Below, in pieces: positions 25,314-32,388 of a stretch of 41,856 nucleotides of DNA; position 1 is the stretch's first letter, and every line of letters begins with the position of its first letter. A program made the translations under genes and the position numbers. Source of the stretch: Acidimicrobiaceae bacterium (GTDB lineage: Bacteria > Actinomycetota > Acidimicrobiia > Acidimicrobiales > RAAP-2); contig JANXXO010000048.1 of assembly GCA_025350565.1 (NCBI GenBank), positions 1-41,856 of the forward strand, read 5' to 3'. The notes beneath the pieces are model-generated. The model worked only from the letters and a program-made list of their open reading frames with translations. It ran no database searches and was not told the DNA's origin.

Positions 25314-26273
25314 GTGAACGCGTCCCCGCGACTCTTTTGTCTCGACACCGTGATGATCGACATCGTCATGCGTATCGCTGGGGTGCCCGAACGGGGATCG
25401 GACGTGCTGGCCTCTGAACACCTTCTCGCAACGGGCGGTGGCTACAACGCCATGAGCTCATTCGCGCGCCAAGGGCTGCGCGCGGTCTACGGCGGAAGAC
25501 TAGGGACCGGTCCCTTTTCCGAGATCGCTCGCGCGGCGTTGGCCCGAGACGAGATCGATGTGCCAATTGCTCGAGCGCCCGATCTCGACGCCGGCTTCTG
25601 CGTGGCGCTGATCGATGACCACGGCGAGCGCACCTTCATCACCTCGGCCGGGGCCGAGGGAACCTTGACCACGAGCGACCTGGCACTTCTTGATCCCGCG
25701 CGCGGTGACGTCGTCCTGGTGTCGGGTTACAACGTCATGTATCCCGGCCAGGCCACGATTGTATTGGAGTGGCTGGCGTCGCTCTCGGGTGACGTCGTCG
25801 TGGCCTTTGACCCGAGTGATCGCGTCAAGGACATCCCCACGGAACATCTCACGGCCATGTTGCGACGCGCGGATTGGATGCTCTGTAACGAGTCCGAAGC
25901 GGCCACCTTGACCGGAGACGTCACCCTCGACGCTTCGATCGTGTCCCTCGCGCGTCTGACCGGTCGTCACGGCGTTGTCGTGCGTCACGGGGCGACGGGA
26001 TGCACTGTTGCGGAGCCTGGTCGAGCGGTGCGTCAGGTGCCGGGCGTGAAGTCGAACGTGGTCGACACGAACGGAGCCGGTGATACCCACAACGGGGTCT
26101 TTCTCGCGGAACTCTGTCGCGGCACCGACGTGAGGGAAGCGGCTCTTCGAGCGAACGTCGCTGCCTCACTCGCCATCGCCACGCTCGGTCCCTCGACCTG
26201 CCCGAGTCGCGACGCCGTCACGGCGCTGCTGACTTCACTACCAGTCGCATTGGTCGAAGGCGACGGATCCTGA
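25314..26273 (+). CDS. PfkB-family sugar kinase, paralogue of the 20065 kinase
   Basis: 319 residues from a GTG. ATGGGYNAMSSFARQG near 41-56 forms the sugar site and DTNGAGDTHNGVF near 250-262 the catalytic loop. It is divergent from the NCS1 permease, so transport and phosphorylation may share regulation. Compared with its paralogue it keeps the same landmarks but differs in the lid segment, which could mean a different nucleoside or sugar. The E. coli YegV kinase sits in a similar neighbourhood. A hairpin just after the stop ends the transcript. Confidence 0.9.
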   Translation: MNASPRLFCLDTVMIDIVMRIAGVPERGSDVLASEHLLATGGGYNAMSSFARQGLRAVYGGRLGTGPFSEIARAALARDEIDVPIARAPDLDAGFCVALIDDHGERTFITSAGAEGTLTTSDLALLDPARGDVVLVSGYNVMYPGQATIVLEWLASLSGDVVVAFDPSDRVKDIPTEHLTAMLRRADWMLCNESEAATLTGDVTLDASIVSLARLTGRHGVVVRHGATGCTVAEPGRAVRQVPGVKSNVVDTNGAGDTHNGVFLAELCRGTDVREAALRANVAASLAIATLGPSTCPSRDAVTALLTSLPVALVEGDGS

Positions 26274-26276
26274 CGG

Positions 26277-26301
26277 CGGCGCCACCGTTCGCGGGGCGCC
26301 G
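26277..26301. terminator. Hairpin between convergent kinase and TrmO genes
   Basis: CGGCGCC (26277-26283) and GGCGCCG (26295-26301) form a 7-base all-GC stem with an 11-base loop, starting four bases after the kinase stop and 35 bases from the end of the opposite gene. It could serve both directions. Confidence 0.5.
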
Positions 26302-26335
26302 GTCGTGGTCGCGAGCGACGACAGCGCCCTCGGAC

Positions 26336-26794
26336 CTAGAAGTAACCCTCGCCGAGTTCTTCGCTCCAGGCGGCGACGCGGAGCTCGCCCCTGGGAACAC
26401 TCCACCGAAAGACCGGCTTGATATCGAGCACGGGCGTGCCGTCGATGCCGTCGAGGCCACGAACGGTGAACGAACGTTCGCTGATCGCTTCGATGGCGAC
26501 GGTCGTGAGGAGGATCCGATTGGGACGATCCTTGTTGCGCTGCGCGAACACGCCGACGTCGGGCCACTCGGCGTTGCCGCGCGGCCGGCGGTGCCACGGT
26601 CCGGGCGGCACCTCCTCGGCCCAGTCGGCGAAAAAAACAATCTCGGCGTGCGAGAAATCTGCCAAACCAACGAGTGCGTCGCTTGGTACCTCGTGGGCCA
26701 GTTCGACCGTGCTGACGACGTCGTCCCACTGGTCGTCAATGGCCTCGCTTCGCTCATTGCGGATGTACGCGACCGGACGAACCGTGTATTCCAT
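26336..26794 (-). CDS. TrmO-like tRNA t6A37 N6-methyltransferase (UPF0066/TsaA domain)
   Basis: 152 residues covering the single beta-barrel domain of the TrmO/YaeB family. Landmarks are the opening YTVRPVAYIRNERSE, the SAM-site stretch GVFAQRNKDRPNRI near 79-93, and LDGIDGTPVLDIKPVFRW near 114-131. Family members methylate N6 of threonylcarbamoyladenosine at tRNA position 37, using S-adenosylmethionine. It is shorter than E. coli TrmO (about 235 residues), which has an extra C-terminal domain; short forms are common in other bacteria. The usual R-S-P in the middle motif is R-N-K here. The ribosome site is weak (GAAAA). Confidence 0.82.
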   Translation of the reverse strand: MEYTVRPVAYIRNERSEAIDDQWDDVVSTVELAHEVPSDALVGLADFSHAEIVFFADWAEEVPPGPWHRRPRGNAEWPDVGVFAQRNKDRPNRILLTTVAIEAISERSFTVRGLDGIDGTPVLDIKPVFRWSVPRGELRVAAWSEELGEGYF

Positions 26795-26849
26795 TTTTCG
26801 ATTCTACGGCTCGTCAGCCTACCGGTGCGGTGGCCCCACGGGCGATCGA

Positions 26850-27209
26850 TCAATGAGAGGAGACTGACAAGAGATTGCCGTCGGGATCGTGGAACCAGGC
26901 AACCTTGCCGCCGGCTGGCGTTCGCCAGATTCCACGTTCGTCCTGCTCGAGCCCGTCGAATCGCTCGAGGTAAATGTTCTTGGCCACCAAGGCATTGACG
27001 GTGTCGTCTATATCGGCGACCTGCCACCCCGCGACGGTAAATGGCAGGGAGCAAGGTCACCGACCAGCGACACGCGAAGTCGAACCCCGAGCGCGCCGAA
27101 GAGTAGGGCGTCGGCCATCTGGGCAATGAAGTGGAGACCGAGCGTGTCCTCGTAAAAGGATCGCGCGACGCACGCAAATGAATCCAACGAACTGAGCATC
27201 CTCGAGCAC
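26850..27209 (-). pseudogene. VOC (glyoxalase-like) family gene broken in two places
   Basis: Three frames on the minus strand together spell a VOC protein. The first part, from GTG 27209, reads VLEDAQFVGFICVR. A different frame then reads ARSFYEDTLGLHFIAQM to about 27050. A third frame reads FTVAGWQVADIDDTVNALV on to KVAWFHDPDGNLLSVSS and a stop at 26850. Between the second and third, adding one C to GCTCCCTGCCA would restore A-P-L-P-F, as in relatives. Between the first and second, only seven bases remain where the family has about six codons, so a deletion is likely. Metal-ligand positions seem present in the fragments. Either a decaying gene or sequence errors. Confidence 0.7.
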
Positions 27210-27343
27210 CCGCGCATCGTATCGAGCGGACGCGCGCTGGCGGGCCTCGTCGGTCACCATCTCCTCGCTCGCGTGATTGCTTCGCTCATGGCTCGCGGGA
27301 GCGGGCGGTATCGTTGGTCGTCCCCACTAGCGATTGAAGGTGT

Positions 27344-27940
27344 ATGCCGGAACTGACGTTTACCTACGGAACGATGGCGGCCGGTAAGTCGACTCTGGCG
27401 TTGCAGCTCTGCTGGCAGCTGCGTCAGGGGCGAAGTGACGTGGCGCTGTGGACTTTCGGGGACCGAAGTGATGCCGGCATGGTGACGAGTCGCATTGGAA
27501 TCGAAGCGAGTGCGGAGGCGGTGGCCCCGGGAACCGACTTGTCGTCGCACGTGAAGAAACTTCGTGAGGAAGGGGTCAACATCCTCGTGATTGACGAAGC
27601 GCAGTTCGCCAGCGTGGAGCAGATCGATGCGTTGGCGCAGGTCGTCGACGACCTCGGCATCGACGTGCACGCCTTCGGACTGTCGGCGGACTTTCTGCTA
27701 AATCTCTTTCCCGGATCCGCTCGACTCTTCGCGATTTCCGATTGGGCGCACGAACTGCCCTTGACGTCGACCTGTTGGTGTGGCCAGAAGGGCCGTTGTA
27801 ACGCCCGGGTCGTCAACGGCGTCGTGGCACGCGTCGGTGACCAATTCTTGACCGGCGACGTCAATGAAGGAGTGGTGCACTACCAAGTGCTCTGTCGTAC
27901 GCACTACCGCACCGGCCAATTGCGCGCTCACTCGAACTGA
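27344..27940 (+). CDS. tdk: Thymidine kinase (type II)
   Basis: 198 residues. The P-loop is GTMAAGKST at 9-17, the Walker B-like VIDEAQF near 82-88, and the structural zinc site CWCGQKGRCN with LCRTHY near the end (three Cys plus Cys/His). The lasso loop between holds the thymidine-binding residues. It converts thymidine to dTMP with ATP, a salvage step that fits the nucleoside-related genes upstream. It is a single gene with no strong Shine-Dalgarno; a hairpin follows 38 bases downstream. Confidence 0.93.
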   Translation: MPELTFTYGTMAAGKSTLALQLCWQLRQGRSDVALWTFGDRSDAGMVTSRIGIEASAEAVAPGTDLSSHVKKLREEGVNILVIDEAQFASVEQIDALAQVVDDLGIDVHAFGLSADFLLNLFPGSARLFAISDWAHELPLTSTCWCGQKGRCNARVVNGVVARVGDQFLTGDVNEGVVHYQVLCRTHYRTGQLRAHSN

Positions 27941-27978
27941 GCCAGTTCGGCCGAGTTGGGCCGTGTGCGCGGCTGCGG

Positions 27979-27999
27979 TGGAGCGGTTTGGCCGCTCCA
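27979..27999 (+). terminator. Probable terminator of tdk
   Basis: TGGAGCGG (27979-27986) and CCGCTCCA (27992-27999) make a perfect 8-base stem with a 5-base loop, 38 bases after the tdk stop. No T-run follows. A smaller palindrome, GAACTG-AGC-CAGTTC, straddles the stop codon itself. Confidence 0.55.
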
Positions 28000-28070
28000 T
28001 GCGGTTGTGCTTTCACTGTCTGATGGGGATGGGGGTGCTGTTCGGGAGCGCCCGCCAGAGTTCCATCATT

Positions 28071-28131
28071 TTTCACTCTGAACGACCCTTTCAATCACAC
28101 GTTGTTTACTTTCAATTCCTAGGTTTTCTAT
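28071..28131 (+). promoter_or_regulatory. Candidate control region of the pst operon
   Basis: Three near-identical heptamers TTTCACT (28071), TTTCAAT (28089) and TTTCAAT (28110) lie in one direction 18 and 21 bases apart, in an AT-rich island between tdk and pstS. They could be PHO-box-like sites for a PhoP/PhoB regulator, though they do not match a consensus I can name. A possible -35/-10 pair is TTGTTT (28102-28107) and TTCTAT (28126-28131), spaced 18. Confidence 0.35.
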
Positions 28132-28185
28132 CGGCAACACGTTCGATTGTCGAATAGTGGCGCCGTTAATGAATCACTTTCTTTA

Positions 28186-28199
28186 GGAGGAAAGTTCAG
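28186..28199 (+). promoter_or_regulatory. Extended ribosome-binding module of pstS
   Basis: GGAGGAAAGTTCAG precedes the ATG at 28201 with a long 10-base spacing from GGAGG. The same 14 bases recur before pstC, which points to shared selection or duplication of the initiation region. Confidence 0.7.
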
Positions 28200-28200
28200 G

Positions 28201-29547
28201 ATGAAGAATCTACTGAGGTCGCTGGCGGCGGGAGCACTCGCGCTGACGGGTCTGCTCACCGTCGTCGCAGCTCCGGCCACCGCCGCTACCACGAAGTCGA
28301 AGACGGTCACTTGCTACCGTCTGCATCACAATAAGGTCCAGTCCAAAAAGGTGACGAACGCCAAAGGTACGTGTCCTGTCGGTTGGTCCACGCACAAGCC
28401 AAAGCCAAAGCCCGTGGCCGTAGGCAGTCTCCAGGGTACGAACAAGTCCGGCGACATTGACTTGGTCGTCTCGGGCTCCTCGTCGCTCGCCATCAACGGC
28501 TCTTCCTTCGACGCGCCGATGGTCGGAGCAACGACGAGTGGATCCACGGCCTACTCTGCTGGCGGCAAGGTGAGCTTCAGTTCGTACCCGGCCGCCGGTT
28601 CAGGCACCGGTCGAACCTCCATCACCAACGGCAGCGTCGACATCGGATTTTCTGACCAGCCCATGACCCCGGGTGCTGGCACGTTGCCGGCCGGAGTCAA
28701 CGAGTCCAACTACGTCCAGGTTCCCTACATCCTCGGCGGAGCGGTCGTTGGTTACAACCTGGGTGGAAGTCTCGACAACCTCAAGTTGACGTCGAACGAG
28801 TTGGCAAAAATCTTCGATGGCCAGATCACTCAGTGGTCCAACCTGGCGATCATCAACACCAACGGCGGCGTCAGTTCCCCGATCGGCAAGGCGCTGCTGG
28901 CGCTTTACACGAGCAATGCGCCGAGCGACAACATCAAGGTGATTTACCGCAACGCGAGTTCTGGCACGACCTATGCATTCACTGACTACCTACACTCCTC
29001 GGGCGGCTCATCGCACTCGCCGAGCGGCAACGTCATGGAGGGCTCGGGCAACGCCTGGCACGCACCGAACATCCTCGGCGCCGCCAACAATGCGGCCATG
29101 GCTACCGACATCAACTCCAATCCCGGCGCCATTGGCTACGTCGAGTACAGCTACCTCTTGATCCCCGGCAACGCCGCCATCCAGACGGCGTCGTTGCAAG
29201 ACCGAGTGGGTGCCTGGCTGCGGCCGTCGTTGACCAACATCGCCGCGGCCGGCGCCGCCGCCGGAAGCAATATCAACCCCGACAACTTCTCGATTGTCAA
29301 CGAGGGTGGCAAGAATGTGTGGCCGCTCGCCACGTACAGCTGGGCCATCGTTCCGAAGAACGAGACCAACGCCGCCAAGGGTGAAGCAGTGGTGAAGTAC
29401 CTCGACTGGGCGACTCACTACGCGCAAAGCGCGTACGCGAAGGCTGAAGGTTACGTACCGTTGCCCGCCGCCGTGGCCGCCTACGCACGTCAGCAGCTTC
29501 TGCTCGTGACCTCGGGCGGCAACGTACTGCTCACGATGTCGTCGTAA
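28201..29547 (+). CDS. pstS: Phosphate ABC transporter substrate-binding protein
   Basis: 448 residues. A signal peptide ends near PATAA (about residue 29); there is no lipobox Cys, so it should be released as a soluble protein rather than a lipoprotein. A short segment with Cys38 and Cys58 (TVTCYR and GTCPVGW), then a Lys/Pro linker, precedes the phosphate-binding domain. That domain shows SGSSSLAINGSSFDAPMV near 91-108, SGTGRTSITNGSVDIGFSD near 143-161, YRNASSGTTYAFTDYL and GAIGYVEYSYL, the loops that bind phosphate in PstS. It captures phosphate outside the membrane and delivers it to PstCAB. The ATG at 28201 is fixed by a strong ribosome site; the frame is open upstream to 28147. Confidence 0.92.
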   Translation: MKNLLRSLAAGALALTGLLTVVAAPATAATTKSKTVTCYRLHHNKVQSKKVTNAKGTCPVGWSTHKPKPKPVAVGSLQGTNKSGDIDLVVSGSSSLAINGSSFDAPMVGATTSGSTAYSAGGKVSFSSYPAAGSGTGRTSITNGSVDIGFSDQPMTPGAGTLPAGVNESNYVQVPYILGGAVVGYNLGGSLDNLKLTSNELAKIFDGQITQWSNLAIINTNGGVSSPIGKALLALYTSNAPSDNIKVIYRNASSGTTYAFTDYLHSSGGSSHSPSGNVMEGSGNAWHAPNILGAANNAAMATDINSNPGAIGYVEYSYLLIPGNAAIQTASLQDRVGAWLRPSLTNIAAAGAAAGSNINPDNFSIVNEGGKNVWPLATYSWAIVPKNETNAAKGEAVVKYLDWATHYAQSAYAKAEGYVPLPAAVAAYARQQLLLVTSGGNVLLTMSS

Positions 29548-29567
29548 CGAAGTAACGAAACGAGAGG

Positions 29568-29581
29568 GGAGGAAAGTTCAG
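29568..29581 (+). promoter_or_regulatory. Extended ribosome-binding module of pstC (copy of the pstS module)
   Basis: GGAGGAAAGTTCAG is identical to 28186-28199 and sits two bases before the GTG of pstC. The sequence around it differs, so only the initiation module is shared. Confidence 0.7.
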
Positions 29582-29583
29582 CA

Positions 29584-30558
29584 GTGTCATTCATCATTCC
29601 TCCCGATTTCTCGGACGACGAGGTGGTGCCGGAGTTTCACGCCGGCGCCACCTCTCGCACGTGGTACCACTACGTGTTGATCGCGGCCAGTCTCGTCTTC
29701 GCCGCCGTCAGCGTTGGCTTCGTGGGCACGATCCTCTGGAACTCCCTGCCCGAATGGTCGCATCATCCGGGCACCCTGCTCGCGGGCAGCGGGTGGCAGG
29801 CGCCGCTCGGCCCGTTTGGCGGTCTCGCGATGATCGTTGGCACCCTGGAGACCTCGGCCATTGCCCTAGGGGTCGCGGTGATCATTGGCCTGGGCACGTC
29901 AATTTCCATTGTCTTTCTCGTTCCCCGGCGCCTGCGCAACGTCATCGCGACGTTGGTCGACCTGCTCGCCGCCGTACCGAGCATCGTCTACGGCCTGTGG
30001 GGTTTTCTCGTCCTGGCCCCATGGATGTTGCAGACCGTCGACCCATTTTTGAACCGACTGCCCTTCGCCCGAGTGATCTTCGGTAACCCCAGCCAAGAGT
30101 TCGGCACCTCGCTCCTGCTCGCGGCCGTTGTGCTCTCGGTCATGATCTTGCCGACCTTCGTGGCGATCAGTCGCGAAGTCATTTCGGTCGTCCCACAGGA
30201 TCTGATTGAAGCCAGTCTTTCGCTCGGAGCGACTCGGTGGCAGGTGATCCGCGAGGTCGTGCTGCCCACGGCCAAGATTGGCCTGTTTGGCGCGACGTTC
30301 CTCGCCTTGGCCCGAGCGACCGGCGAAACGGTCGCGGTGGCGCTGGTCGCCGGCGGGGTCGCCAACACCCAGTTCCATCTGCTCTATCCCGGCACGACTA
30401 TTGCGTCATGGATCGCCACCCAGTTCGGCGAAGCGCAAGGCAATGCCGTCTCCGCGCTGATGGCCCTTGGCGTCTTGCTCATGATCGTCAACTTCTCCCT
30501 CTCGCTCATGAGTCGCTGGCTCGTGGTACGTCAACGAAAGGTGTTGGCCGTCGTATGA
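29584..30558 (+). CDS. pstC: Phosphate ABC transporter permease PstC
   Basis: 324 residues starting at GTG, six membrane helices. The binding-protein-dependent permease signature (EAA loop) is LIEASLSLGATRWQVIREVVLPTAKIGL near 205-232, preceded by VPSIVYGLWGFLVLAP in the PstC-specific region. It forms the membrane channel with PstA. The stop overlaps the pstA start by four bases (ATGA), and a shared 14-base ribosome module links its translation to that of pstS. Confidence 0.94.
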   Translation: MSFIIPPDFSDDEVVPEFHAGATSRTWYHYVLIAASLVFAAVSVGFVGTILWNSLPEWSHHPGTLLAGSGWQAPLGPFGGLAMIVGTLETSAIALGVAVIIGLGTSISIVFLVPRRLRNVIATLVDLLAAVPSIVYGLWGFLVLAPWMLQTVDPFLNRLPFARVIFGNPSQEFGTSLLLAAVVLSVMILPTFVAISREVISVVPQDLIEASLSLGATRWQVIREVVLPTAKIGLFGATFLALARATGETVAVALVAGGVANTQFHLLYPGTTIASWIATQFGEAQGNAVSALMALGVLLMIVNFSLSLMSRWLVVRQRKVLAVV

Positions 30559-31487
30559 GCGATATCACCGAACTGGACACACCCGCCGAGGTCGGTCACC
30601 AAATGCGCGAAGAGATTCGCCAAATTTCGGTCCGAGTTCGCGCACGGCGCCAACTTCGTTCCCGCATCATGGTCACCTTGTGCGCCGTAGCCCTCGCGAT
30701 AACCGCGGTGCCCCTGGTGCTTTTGATGTACCAGCTGTTTCGCCGGGGGCTGCCGGTCGTGCTGCATGCCGGCTTCTTCACGCAACTTCCCCAGACGCCC
30801 TCGCTCATTGCCCCCAACGCCACCGGCGGCGTCTCCAACGCCATCCTCGGCAGTCTGGTCCTCACCGTCTATGCGGCGATCATGGCCATTCCCGTGGGCG
30901 TCCTCGCCGGGGTCTACCTCGCCGAATCGGACTCAAAATTGGCCGCCGTGCTTCGAGTCGTCGCCCAGACCATGGCCGGGGCTCCGTCAATTCTGATGGG
31001 CCTCTTTGCATTCGCCTTCGTCGTACGCGCGTTGCACGTGGGATTCTCCGCCATTGCCGGCTCGTTCGCCTTGGCCGTACTCATGTTGCCGGTCATTGTC
31101 ATCTCGTCGGAAATTGCCGTTCGCGGCGTGCCCAGTACGTTGCGCGAGGCCGGTCTGGCCCTCGGCGCCAAGCCCCACATGGTCTCCTTGAAGATTGTCT
31201 TGCCGGCCGCCGTGACGGGCATCGTGACCGGCATTATTTTGGCGATCTCGCGCGCCATTGGCGAGACGGCGCCGGTGCTTCTGGTCATCGGCGGAGGCTA
31301 CATTAACTCTTGGAAGCCGTTGAACCCTGTTTCCGCTTTGCCGCTCTTGATTTTCGAGGACGCCAAATCGGAGTGGCCCAGTTTGCGTACCGAAGTCTGG
31401 GGTATTGCGCTGGTGCTCGTCGCGTTCGTATTTGTTCTGAGTTTAAGTGCCCGAATATGGGCCTCGAGAAAGCAACAGGCAAGGTAA
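30555..31487 (+). CDS. pstA: Phosphate ABC transporter permease PstA
   Basis: 310 residues from ATG 30555, overlapping pstC. Six hydrophobic helices; the EAA loop is LREAGLALGAKPHMVSLKIVLPAAVTG, and GAPSILMGLFAFAFVV corresponds to the PstA P-S-I-x-x-G segment. The N-terminal 40 residues are charged and cytoplasmic. It pairs with PstC and is powered by PstB, whose gene starts 3 bases after its stop. Confidence 0.94.
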   Translation: MSDITELDTPAEVGHQMREEIRQISVRVRARRQLRSRIMVTLCAVALAITAVPLVLLMYQLFRRGLPVVLHAGFFTQLPQTPSLIAPNATGGVSNAILGSLVLTVYAAIMAIPVGVLAGVYLAESDSKLAAVLRVVAQTMAGAPSILMGLFAFAFVVRALHVGFSAIAGSFALAVLMLPVIVISSEIAVRGVPSTLREAGLALGAKPHMVSLKIVLPAAVTGIVTGIILAISRAIGETAPVLLVIGGGYINSWKPLNPVSALPLLIFEDAKSEWPSLRTEVWGIALVLVAFVFVLSLSARIWASRKQQAR

Positions 31488-31490
31488 CCA

Positions 31491-32330
31491 ATGGACCAAG
31501 AATTCAAGACCCACGTCGAGACGAAAGTCGCCGCCTCAACGACACCACTGGTGCGCGGTGCGTCGGCCATGCAACTGAAGAACGTGTCCGTCGCCTTCCA
31601 CGGTCGAACAGCCGTGCGCGACTGCACCTTCGACATCACCAAGAATCGAGTCACCAGTCTCATTGGGCCGTCCGGTTCGGGCAAGACCACGTTGCTCCGG
31701 GCCCTCAACCGTCTCCACGACCTGACCCCGGGCGCGAAGGTCGCCGGCCAGATCATGTTGGAAGGAACCGACATATACCGCGGCGACATTACGGTCACCG
31801 AACTGCGCACGCGCGTCGGCATGGTCTTCCAGCGACCCAACCCGTTTCCCACCATGTCGATCTACGACAACGCGGTGTCGGGCCTGCGCTTTAACGGAGT
31901 GAAGAAGAAGGCGATCCTCGATGAGGCCGCTGAGTCGTCGCTCAAGTCAGCGGCGCTCTGGGACAGCGTGCACAACCGTTTGAAGGTGGCCGCGAGCAAC
32001 CTTTCCGGCGGCGAGCAGCAGCGCCTTTGTATTGCTCGAGCCCTCGCTCTGGACCCCGAGGTCCTCTTGATGGACGAGCCCACGTCGGCGCTCGACCCCA
32101 TCGCGACGCTGAAGATTGAAGATCTGATGATGACGTTGAAGCAGCGAGTCACCGTGGTCATCGTCACCCACAACATGCAGCAGGCGGCCCGTATCTCAGA
32201 CGACTGCGCTTTCTTGTTGATGGGCGAGGACCGGGCGGGCGAACTCATTGAATTCGACACCACGGAAAAGATCTTCAACAATCCCATCGATCCACGTACG
32301 CTCGACTACACCCTCGGTCGATTCGGTTGA
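31491..32330 (+). CDS. pstB: Phosphate ABC transporter ATP-binding protein PstB
   Basis: 279 residues. Walker A GPSGSGKTT at 59-67, Q-loop MVFQRPNPFP near 108, ABC signature NLSGGEQQRLCIARAL near 166-181, Walker B VLLMDEPTSALDP near 189-201 and switch His in VTHNMQQA. The sequence NPFPTMSIYDNAVSGLR is specific to PstB. An N-terminal extension of about 30 residues is longer than in E. coli. It is the last gene of pstSCAB; neither phoU nor a phosphate two-component pair lies in the window. Confidence 0.95.
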   Translation: MDQEFKTHVETKVAASTTPLVRGASAMQLKNVSVAFHGRTAVRDCTFDITKNRVTSLIGPSGSGKTTLLRALNRLHDLTPGAKVAGQIMLEGTDIYRGDITVTELRTRVGMVFQRPNPFPTMSIYDNAVSGLRFNGVKKKAILDEAAESSLKSAALWDSVHNRLKVAASNLSGGEQQRLCIARALALDPEVLLMDEPTSALDPIATLKIEDLMMTLKQRVTVVIVTHNMQQAARISDDCAFLLMGEDRAGELIEFDTTEKIFNNPIDPRTLDYTLGRFG

Positions 32331-32388
32331 GGCCTCGCGTCGAGTCGGCGCGTGACAAACTACCCTCAGCACTAACGACGGGGGACCT

